NCBI GenBank assembly: GCA_964527995.1
Contig: CAZGRP010000067.1
Coordinates: 1 to 21,094 of the forward strand
Length of the DNA: 21,094 nt
Origin: CAZGRP01 sp964527995
GTDB lineage: Bacteria; Zhuqueibacterota; Zhuqueibacteria; Oceanimicrobiales; CAZGRP01
Direction: 5' to 3'
Every line of letters starts with the position of its first letter. Positions within the stretch are counted from its first letter, which is position 1. The position numbers and the translations under genes were made by a program. The notes below the pieces were generated by a model. The model made no database searches. It had not been told where the DNA came from and saw nothing but the letters and a program-made list of their open reading frames with translations. Of the stretch, positions 15,679-21,094 are shown piece by piece.

Positions 15679-16746
15679 ATGGATGACTCACAGCTTGAAA
15701 GAGAGTTGTTGCCGAAGGATAAGGTGTTCAATCGCAAGGGACCACCGGAAGGCGCTGCTGTCGCGGTAGAAACAGCCGGCTTCAGCGTGCCCGGAGAGTG
15801 GGCGGTCTGGCTGAATCGGCTTGCTCCGGTGCTCGGGCTCCTTCTGGTCTACGGCCTGTTCTCCGTAGTGGGCCCGGCCAGCTTTTCGAGCATACGAAAC
15901 CTGCAGACGATCGCTCGCCAGACGACCATCGTCGGTACCGCAGCTCTGGGTATGACTCTTGTCATCATCGCCGGCGGCATCGATTTGTCCGTCGGCTCCA
16001 TCATTGCCTTGAGCACGGTCGTGATCGCCGCGCTGCTACAGGCCGGCGTCTCACCACTCGTTGCGGCCTTGGGCGGAATCGCTGTCGGGGCCGTGTGTGG
16101 AGTGGTGAATGGCTTGCTGATCACGCGCTTCCGGGTCGTGCCGTTTATTGTCACCCTGGGTACGCTGCTGGTCGTGCGCGGCGCTGCAAAAGGGCTGGCT
16201 CACGAGCAGAAGATCGACGCACCGGAAACCTGGCTGAACAATCTTCTCGCTGCCTTACGGCCGGAGCAGGCATGGATGCTGCTGCCGGCAGGGGTGTGGA
16301 TGATGATCGTCCTGGCCCTGGTCGTGGCTGGCCTGCTGCGCTTCACTCGCCTCGGCCGGCACACCTTCGCCCTGGGGTCCAACGAGCTGACGGCGCGTTT
16401 GTGCGGCGTGGCCGTGGATCGAGTCAAGGTCATCGTCTATACCCTGAGTGCCGCCTTCGCCGGCCTGGCCGGTTTGATGCAGTTTTCGCGCCTGACCGTC
16501 GGCGATCCGACCGTGGCGGTGGGTCTGGAGCTGGACGTCATCGCCGCCGTTGTCATCGGCGGCGGTAGCCTGGCAGGTGGCGAGGGCTCCATCCTCGGCA
16601 GTCTGGTTGGGGCGTTGATCATGACTGTCATCCGCTCCGGTTGCTCGCAAATGGGGCTGCCGAACTGGGTACAGGAGATCGTCACCGGCAGCATCATCGT
16701 GGCCGCCGTCGCCCTCGATCGGCTGCGCCACCGCAGCGCAGCCTGA
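15679..16746 (+). CDS. Sugar ABC transporter permease (RbsC family, BPD_transp_2)
   Basis: It forms the membrane channel of the importer, probably as a dimer with the fused ATPase. The 355-residue product has a soluble N-terminus of about 50 residues and then eight to ten hydrophobic helices. The family motif GMTLVIIAGGIDLSVGSIIALS lies near residues 92-113, and TLGTLLVVRGAAKGLAH, GSNELTARLCGVAVDRVK and IAAVVIGGGSLAGGEGSILG follow as in RbsC. The ATG at 15679 is chosen over a TTG at 15673. No clear Shine-Dalgarno is visible and a 93-nt spacer separates it from the ATPase gene. All three importer genes look intact, apart from the artificial gap upstream. Confidence 0.92.
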   Translation: MDDSQLERELLPKDKVFNRKGPPEGAAVAVETAGFSVPGEWAVWLNRLAPVLGLLLVYGLFSVVGPASFSSIRNLQTIARQTTIVGTAALGMTLVIIAGGIDLSVGSIIALSTVVIAALLQAGVSPLVAALGGIAVGAVCGVVNGLLITRFRVVPFIVTLGTLLVVRGAAKGLAHEQKIDAPETWLNNLLAALRPEQAWMLLPAGVWMMIVLALVVAGLLRFTRLGRHTFALGSNELTARLCGVAVDRVKVIVYTLSAAFAGLAGLMQFSRLTVGDPTVAVGLELDVIAAVVIGGGSLAGGEGSILGSLVGALIMTVIRSGCSQMGLPNWVQEIVTGSIIVAAVALDRLRHRSAA

Positions 16747-16918
16747 TGGATTCTGTTGCAGAGCGACAAGGACGCGGTCGCCGGTGCCGTTGCGGCGCAA
16801 ACACCGTGGCGTGCTGTTTTTCCGGCCGATTTGTGCTACCAGCCTCAGCTCAGGAAGGGGAGGCTGGCTGCCGATAATACGAGACGTAGGAATTCGTAGG
16901 TGACGTCATCGCAGGAAG

Positions 16919-17626
16919 ATGGAGATGACAGGCGTCGGGGAAACCTTGCCGGTGGCCGCATTCCCGGCTGCCATGCAGCGACGGCAGGAACTCACGGCTC
17001 AGCAGTCTGTCGGAGAAAGGCGGATTGCTACCCGGGGAGTTTCAGCGTTGGTTCAGGCCGGCGCACCGGTGGCCGGCACAGGCACGCAAAAAGGGAAGGG
17101 TGACGTTGTCGAGCTTTCGTCCGGTCGGGGTCCGCGGCCGGCCCCTGGGGCTGGCAAAGCACAGGGCAGCGCCGACGGCAAGGAGCTGACCCCAGAGGAA
17201 CAGCGGCAGGTCCAGGAGCTGCGAAAGCGAGATCAGGAGGTGCGCCAGCACGAGGCAGCGCATAAAGCGGCCGCCGGACAGTATGCCCAGGGCGCTGCCA
17301 TGTTCACCTACCAGATCGGCCCCGACGGCAAGCGCTATGCCGTGGGGGGCGAGGTGAAGGTGGATACGAGCCCCATTCCCGGTGACCCCGAGGCGACCAT
17401 CCGCAAGATGGAGACCATCCAGCGTGCCGCCCTGGCGCCGAAGGATCCGTCAGCGGCAGACCGCGCCACTGCCGCTCAGGCCGCACGGACCGTCGCTGCC
17501 GAACGCCAGGAACTGGCCCAGAAGAAACCGGCGTACTTCGGGGAGTCACAAACCGACACCCGCCGCCGGGCTTTCGAAGGCGCTACCGCCGACGTCATCG
17601 GCCTTACGCTCAACCTCCTCGCCTGA
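16919..17626 (+). CDS. SprA-related putative metalloprotease (PF12118, CJM1_0395-like)
   Basis: The 235-residue protein belongs to the SprA-related family, annotated as putative metalloproteases without a proven substrate. Residues 1-85 are low-complexity and rich in Gly, Ala and Thr. The conserved core begins at LTPEEQRQVQELRKRDQEVR and holds the zinc-protease-like HEAAH (111-115). FTYQIGPDGKRYAVGGEVKVD and SPIPGDPEATIRKMETIQRAALAP follow, all diagnostic. The C-terminus is Ala-rich helix ending in VIGLTLNLLA. No signal peptide is visible. ATGs at 16919 and 16925 are both possible; GCAGGAAG sits just before the first and is better spaced for the second. A 172-nt spacer separates it from the permease gene, and no functional tie to the sugar importer is evident. 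Confidence 0.85.
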   Translation: MEMTGVGETLPVAAFPAAMQRRQELTAQQSVGERRIATRGVSALVQAGAPVAGTGTQKGKGDVVELSSGRGPRPAPGAGKAQGSADGKELTPEEQRQVQELRKRDQEVRQHEAAHKAAAGQYAQGAAMFTYQIGPDGKRYAVGGEVKVDTSPIPGDPEATIRKMETIQRAALAPKDPSAADRATAAQAARTVAAERQELAQKKPAYFGESQTDTRRRAFEGATADVIGLTLNLLA

Positions 17627-17723
17627 ACACTCGCCGCCAGGCAGTCTCCAAACAGCGCAATTCTGAAGGGGATCTGCGCCCGGGCCGCCTGTCTAGTTTT
17701 TTTCATCTTTTTCAAATTAACAG

Positions 17724-17752
17724 TTGACAATCGACACAAATTTAGCTAAAAT
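17724..17752 (+). promoter_or_regulatory. Strong sigma70-type promoter (distal)
   Basis: A perfect TTGACA at 17724-17729 is followed after 17 nt by TAAAAT at 17747-17752 (5 of 6). It sits in a locally AT-rich patch. Transcription would start near 17759, some 300 nt before the small lipoprotein gene, giving an unusually long leader. Confidence 0.65.
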
Positions 17753-17883
17753 TGAGGCTTGGATGTATGAGACCATTCTCTGTTGCGCTCTTCAGATTGA
17801 GACGGGAGAGCGACACCAGCCGACATCTGGCGCTATTTCACTCTGCTGTAGGACACGCAATTGACCGTTAAGGAATTTTTTCG

Positions 17884-17922
17884 ATGGGATTGCGCCTGAA
17901 CAGGCTAGGCATCGCCGTTTGA
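17884..17922 (+). CDS. Mini-ORF, 12 residues, possible leader peptide
   Basis: ATG at 17884 follows TAAGGAA (17869-17875) by 8 nt and encodes MGLRLNRLGIAV before TGA. It lies downstream of the strong distal promoter. A translated leader peptide is possible, but chance cannot be excluded at this length. Confidence 0.25.
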   Translation: MGLRLNRLGIAV

Positions 17923-17941
17923 TTTTTAAGGAGATAACGTC

Positions 17942-17953
17942 ATGTCTGGATAA
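17942..17953 (+). CDS. Three-codon ORF (MSG) with a good ribosome binding site
   Basis: AAGGAG at 17929-17934 precedes ATG TCT GGA TAA. This is either a minimal start-stop-like leader element or the start of a decayed gene; in-frame sequence after the stop reads TELTLPLTAERRS before another stop. Confidence 0.25.
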   Translation: MSG

Positions 17954-17991
17954 ACAGAGCTGACGCTACCTTTGACGGCTGAACGTCGCTC

Positions 17992-18020
17992 TTGACTTTT
18001 ATATTCTGCCTCCTTATCTT
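17992..18020 (+). promoter_or_regulatory. Sigma70-type promoter (proximal) for the small lipoprotein operon
   Basis: TTGACT at 17992-17997 and TATCTT at 18015-18020 are separated by 17 nt, the same hexamers and spacing as the promoter at 6852. The start point would be near 18027, 39 nt before the ATG. Confidence 0.6.
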
Positions 18021-18065
18021 GGAAGTGCCCGAACAATATCCTACCAAGATCAAAGGAGGTAGGAC

Positions 18066-18257
18066 ATGAAAGCTCTACGAGCGCTGTTCTTTGGCCTGTT
18101 CGTGTTCGGAGTTGTTGGTATTCTCGCCTCTTGCGGCGAGCAGCCGTTACAGCCCAGCAGCCAACAAGGACTCGAGATGACGGCATCGATTTCGGATACA
18201 ACGGTTGTGCTGACCAGCATACCCATCCCGCCGCCGGACAGCACCGGAAAGCCTTGA
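18066..18257 (+). CDS. Small lipoprotein, 63 residues, unknown family
   Basis: I do not recognise this protein. It begins with a short basic n-region (MKALR) and a hydrophobic stretch (LFFGLFVFGVVGI), and ends its signal in the lipobox LASC, so C23 should be lipidated. The mature 41 residues start CGEQPLQPSSQQ and have a Ser/Thr-rich middle and a Pro-rich tail (IPIPPPDSTGKP). There is no net strong charge and no second cysteine. AAAGGAGGT at 18052-18060 is a near-perfect ribosome binding site, and a promoter lies directly upstream, so it is probably well expressed. It heads an apparent operon with a polytopic membrane protein and a degenerate AAA+ regulator. It could be a sensor ligand, a secreted-peptide precursor or an envelope-stress lipoprotein; these are guesses. 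Confidence 0.7.
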   Translation: MKALRALFFGLFVFGVVGILASCGEQPLQPSSQQGLEMTASISDTTVVLTSIPIPPPDSTGKP

Positions 18258-18344
18258 GAACGCTTCCCGGTCGTCTTGAGTCCACGTGGTATGAATCGTA
18301 GACACATCGTCGAGCCGTTCGTGCATCGCGACCTTCCACACACG

Positions 18345-19484
18345 ATGAAAAACCAACTCACCCTGGCCCGGATATTGTTCGGGCAATCGTATTACGACCC
18401 GAAAAACTTGCTGCGGGTTTTGTTCCGACTGACCAACGTGTGGATGGGGTACAACCTTCTTTTGATTCTTCTTTCCAATGTGCCCCACCGGCCGATCCCC
18501 TGGTTGTCATGGGTGAACGTGTCGCTCTATTTTCTGGTGTTCCTGTTATCCTTTTTCATCTGGCAGCAGGAGAAGTACAATCGCGATATCTTTTTCCTTT
18601 TCACTCTGAGCTATCTGGCGGTCGCGTCTAGTTTCTTGTTGATTTTCGTGGGGAAGGGTGCAATCATCGGGAACCAGCGTCTGGCCATTGTCGCCTACAT
18701 CGAGGCGGTCTCGACGATGGCTTTCCTGCTGACCCTCGCACTCGTGTTTCTGTCTCTGAAGTACTCTTTGCCCCGGCTCAAGACGCCCCAGCTTCTGGCG
18801 ATTTCCATCGGACTGGTGGCCGCTATCTTCCTCCTTCTGTTCGGAAGCGATCTGAAACCGACGCACATTTTCTACGCCAGCCTGCCCAGGTACTACCGAC
18901 ATCTTTTCGATTTCAACTTGGTTACTCTGGCGGCTGTGTTTCTTTATTTCGTCAACCTGGTGCGTAGCGACCGAACGATGGGTGAGTACATCACCTCGCT
19001 GGTCGTCGTCTATCTTTTTCGGAGCATCCTGGACGGGGTGAGCTTAGCTGGAGCCGTGTTTGGTTTCCGGCTGTTCGAGGTTGACCAGTATTTCTTGACC
19101 TTAACTATGATGATGCTGGCCGTTGTTTTGTTTCGTAAACTCTGCTTCTGCCTGTCGCCTTTCGGCCAGTATTACGAGGACATGCTCCATGGCTACGGCG
19201 GGCTGAAACGGATTCGGGTTACGCGAAGAGGCGACGCCCTGTCCTTCTCTCTGTTGGAATTCTTGCGCGACTATCTGCGTCGGCGTGTGCACGTGGTCGG
19301 AATCGCTACCCTACTTCTGGTGGGCGCCGTGCAGTCGCTGCCGTTGAGTCTCTTCGTACGTCTCAATCTCATTGCAGTGCTCATGCTGACCGTGAGCCTG
19401 TACATTTTCTTTTATTTACTATATCGCAAACGTGCAAGATCAGGGTTTGTCTTACCACATTCAAGGAGGGTCCATGAACACTAA
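18345..19484 (+). CDS. Polytopic membrane protein of unknown family, about ten helices
   Basis: I recognise no family. The frame begins at TTG 18276; ATGs at 18291 and 18345 are alternatives, and I chose 18345 (MKNQLTLARILFG), giving 379 residues, although no start has a clear Shine-Dalgarno. Eight hydrophobic segments come first, roughly GYNLLLILL, SLYFLVFLLSFFIW, FLFTLSYLAVASSFLLIF, AFLLTLALVFLSL, LAISIGLVAAIFLLLF, LVTLAAVFLYFVNLV, LVVVYLFRSILDGVSLAG and LTMMMLAVVLF. A basic soluble loop of about 45 residues (YEDMLHGYGG to FLRDYLRRR) and two more helices follow. The layout recalls membrane sensor modules of signalling proteins, but no kinase, cyclase or phosphatase domain is attached. Its last 11 nt overlap the AAA+ regulator, indicating translational coupling and a shared pathway. 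Confidence 0.75.
   Translation: MKNQLTLARILFGQSYYDPKNLLRVLFRLTNVWMGYNLLLILLSNVPHRPIPWLSWVNVSLYFLVFLLSFFIWQQEKYNRDIFFLFTLSYLAVASSFLLIFVGKGAIIGNQRLAIVAYIEAVSTMAFLLTLALVFLSLKYSLPRLKTPQLLAISIGLVAAIFLLLFGSDLKPTHIFYASLPRYYRHLFDFNLVTLAAVFLYFVNLVRSDRTMGEYITSLVVVYLFRSILDGVSLAGAVFGFRLFEVDQYFLTLTMMMLAVVLFRKLCFCLSPFGQYYEDMLHGYGGLKRIRVTRRGDALSFSLLEFLRDYLRRRVHVVGIATLLLVGAVQSLPLSLFVRLNLIAVLMLTVSLYIFFYLLYRKRARSGFVLPHSRRVHEH
19463..19470 (+). promoter_or_regulatory. Ribosome binding site that fixes the AAA+ regulator start
   Basis: AAGGAGGG lies 3 nt before the ATG at 19474 and inside the membrane-protein gene. It favours this start over the in-frame TTG/ATG-type codon at 19432, and supports coupled translation of the overlapping pair. 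Confidence 0.6.
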
Positions 19485-20433
19485 CACGAAGCGCGGAAAG
19501 GACGCACCGGAATTGGTGGGTCTGAGCCCGGCGATCAAGAAAGTGCGTCGGATGGTCAGCGCTGCGGCGCGCACCGACGACAGGGTTCTGATTGTCGGCG
19601 AATCAGGTGTCGGAAAGTCTGTGATGGCTCGGATTATTCACGAGCGCAGCGAGCGGGCGCATCAGCCGTTCGTTTCGGTGGACTGCCGTGAGCTGGGCAT
19701 CTCGCAGACATGGGCCGATCTGCTCGGTGAGGTCGAAGAGAGCGGCAGCGGCGTGCGCCGCAAGGTGGGCGCCTTCGAGAAAGCAGGCAAGGGCACGCTC
19801 TACCTGTCGAACCTCGAAGCGCTGTCGGCGGAGGATCAGAAGATCCTGTACAGCATCCTCAGCTCAGGGACCTTCCGCCGTGGAGACGAGACCGTCGAGA
19901 TGCACAGCCGCGTCATCGCTTCGATGGAGAAGGATCCGAGCAAGCTCATCGAAAGCGGCGAGCTGCGGCGCGACCTCTACGTGCTGTTTGGCGGGATTGC
20001 CGTCTATGTGCCGCCGTTGCGCGACCGCCTGCCCGACATCGCGGTTCTGTTCGAACATTTCCTCGAGCGCTACTGCGCCGAGAACGAGAGGCCGCTGCCG
20101 ACCGTGCCTTCGGAGCTGTTCGAGTCGATGATGCATTACGAGTGGCCCGGGAACGTGCGGGAGTTGGGTGACACGGTTCGCAACCTGGTGCTGATGTCGT
20201 CGGAGGGCGAGCTGTCGCCTGAGTATCTGCCGTTTACGTTGAAGAAGGACCCTCTGGAGTCGTTTCTCGGCAAGAAGCTGGGCGAGGCCACGGCCGAAGT
20301 AGAAAGATTTCTTATTCGGCGCACGCTTCAGCGGTTCGGATGGAACCAGGCGAGGACCGCAAAGGCTCTCGCTCTTTCCGAGCCGAACCTGCGTTACAAG
20401 ATGAAGAAGTACGGTATCCGCAAAGAATTGTAG
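19474..20433 (+). CDS. AAA+/Fis-HTH transcriptional regulator, degenerate sigma54-activator type
   Basis: The 319-residue product has a bEBP (NtrC-like) AAA+ domain and a C-terminal Fis-type helix-turn-helix (ARTAKALALSEPNLRYKMKK, near the end), with no receiver or other input domain. Walker A is intact (GESGVGKS, 42-49). However, Walker B, normally GTLFLDE, reads GTLYLSN (S112, N113). The GAFTGA loop is replaced by SGSG (90-93) in DLLGEVEESGSGVRRK. Of the two arginine fingers of PspF (R162, R168), the first aligns with R165 but the second aligns with L171. The VPPLRDR and WPGNVREL motifs are kept. It may bind ATP without hydrolysing it and cannot contact sigma54 in the usual way, so I infer a DNA-binding switch, perhaps with sigma70. 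Upstream coupling suggests control by the membrane protein. Confidence 0.85.
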   Translation: MNTNTKRGKDAPELVGLSPAIKKVRRMVSAAARTDDRVLIVGESGVGKSVMARIIHERSERAHQPFVSVDCRELGISQTWADLLGEVEESGSGVRRKVGAFEKAGKGTLYLSNLEALSAEDQKILYSILSSGTFRRGDETVEMHSRVIASMEKDPSKLIESGELRRDLYVLFGGIAVYVPPLRDRLPDIAVLFEHFLERYCAENERPLPTVPSELFESMMHYEWPGNVRELGDTVRNLVLMSSEGELSPEYLPFTLKKDPLESFLGKKLGEATAEVERFLIRRTLQRFGWNQARTAKALALSEPNLRYKMKKYGIRKEL

Positions 20434-20591
20434 CGGCGGCGGGCGGCAATCTGCGCCACCGAGCCCCAGGGTGGGCTTCGGCAAAAGAGGGTCCGGCCGG
20501 GGACGGCGCTCCAGGCGGAGCGGGCCGTAGCGGCCGTCTCTTGAACCGGTTCCTTGAGATGGTCTCCGCTTCAGAGGCAGAGGAGTGAGGT

Positions 20592-20621
20592 GGACGGCCG
20601 AGGTTGCATCGACGGCCGTCC
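20592..20621. repeat. Perfect 9-bp hairpin downstream of the AAA+ regulator
   Basis: GGACGGCCG (20592-20600) and CGGCCGTCC (20613-20621) form a perfect GC-rich stem with a 12-nt loop. It is about 160 nt past the regulator stop and lacks a T-run, so termination is uncertain. Confidence 0.55.
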
Positions 20622-20844
20622 GTCGGGGGGAGTGATGCCCGGTTTTCGTCTTCTCTTCTGAGTTTTGATTCTGGTTCTCCCAATGGCATGACCAGCATGG
20701 GGACAGGGCCAGGCGCTCAGTGAGTCGCCTCAGGTCCACCAGGACACCCTGGTGTAGGTGGCTGTTGGTGAACGGGACCCTCTGACGCGTTTTCGCCATC
20801 GGCTCCACGTAGACCGCCGGCGCCTTCGTGGTCGCCTGGCGAGA

Positions 20845-20896
20845 CCTGCGGGCAGCGGAAATGGTCCGATTATATGGGTGGGCTGGCGCCCGCAGG
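20845..20896. repeat. 9-bp inverted repeat with 34-nt loop
   Basis: CCTGCGGGC (20845-20853) and GCCCGCAGG (20888-20896) are perfect complements. The sequence beside the right arm (GCGAC) also has a displaced match left of the left arm. The function is unknown. Confidence 0.45.
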
Positions 20897-21094
20897 CGAC
20901 ACGGGGGAGATCCACGCCCGCCGATCTCACCGCATCGAAGCGCCTGTTGGGGCCAACTTTTCGGATCAACAAAACACGCTTCCGCAAGTACAATCTCGGC
21001 CGACCATCGCCAGCGCCGCCGCCGGCAGACCTTGGACAGCAACAAGTACAAGGCTGGCGGCCCTGCCCTGCTTTCTTCCAACCTGAGTCCGTTC

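Larger units (their letters stand above)
17627..18065. other. 439-nt leader region with two promoters and mini-ORFs
   Basis: The region before the small lipoprotein gene holds a T-run at about 17697-17703 without a convincing stem, a promoter at 17724-17752, two tiny ORFs with Shine-Dalgarno sequences and a second promoter at 17992-18020. A weak CGCTCT/AGAGCG hairpin lies around 17787-17813. The stretch from 17753 to 17990 could be a regulatory leader or a small RNA; no known riboswitch class was recognised. Confidence 0.5.
20434..21094. other. 660-nt terminal region without a supported gene
   Basis: Open frames exist on both strands but their translations are low-complexity, Arg/Pro-rich and unlike known proteins. 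Two 9-bp inverted repeats are present (20592-20621 and 20845-20896). No terminator with a T-run follows the regulator gene. It may be intergenic DNA or a decayed element continuing outside the window. Confidence 0.5.

Noticed and set aside
17690..17705. Intrinsic terminator after the metalloprotease gene (T-run at 17697-17703)
   Set aside because: The preceding GCCCGGGC palindrome is too short to form a loop, and the only other pairing (CAGGC/GCCTG) has a loop of about 45 nt.
19864..21081. 405-codon open frame on the - strand reaching into the 3' region
   Set aside because: Half of it is antisense to the AAA+ regulator, and the rest gives Arg/Pro-rich sequence with no known family; a transposase remnant was considered but no motif supports it.

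Overview
The window looks like a GC-rich stretch of a scaffolded draft genome, probably metagenome-derived, from a diderm (Gram-negative type) bacterium. Two lipoproteins with lipoboxes and a bEBP-type AAA+ regulator support the diderm reading. There are two 100-N gaps (7006-7105 and 12756-12855), and the intergenic spaces carry several kinds of short dispersed-type repeats. The phylum cannot be fixed from sequence alone. No rRNA, tRNA, CRISPR array or intact insertion sequence was found.

Positions 1-12411 are mainly carbohydrate catabolism, all on the + strand. There is a cytoplasmic GH78 alpha-L-rhamnosidase (384-3053) and a GH5 glycosidase (3499-4932). A predicted ATPase of the ABC class (COG3044/MRB1590 type, 4995-6758) follows. 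Next is an OLD/RecF-like AAA ATPase interrupted by a gap (6942-8147) with an apparently truncated partner gene (8144-8467). Then come an AraB-type ribulokinase (8631-10289) and an L-fucose/D-arabinose isomerase (10606-12411). Positions 12872-16746 encode a complete RbsB/RbsA/RbsC-type sugar ABC importer: lipoprotein binding protein, fused double ATPase and permease. Together they suggest uptake of a deoxy-sugar or pentose released from plant glycans, its isomerisation and phosphorylation. FucI next to AraB, with no AraA or FucK here, fits D-arabinose to D-ribulose to D-ribulose-5-phosphate at least as well as L-fucose or L-arabinose use.

Positions 16919-17626 encode a SprA-related putative metalloprotease with an HEAAH motif. 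After it comes a 439-nt leader with two good sigma70-type promoters and two tiny ORFs with ribosome binding sites. It precedes a compact three-gene unit: a 63-residue lipoprotein (18066-18257), a roughly ten-helix membrane protein of unknown family (about 18345-19484) and an AAA+/Fis-HTH regulator (19474-20433). The regulator resembles a sigma54 activator but has lost the Walker B acidic residues, the GAFTGA loop and one arginine finger. This unit is my main candidate for an undescribed system, possibly envelope-to-transcription signalling. The last 660 nt contain no gene I can support.

Assembly note: the second gap is almost certainly spurious, because the 55 bases on its left are repeated exactly on its right. 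The first gap removes the Walker A region of the AAA ATPase and is probably a real break.
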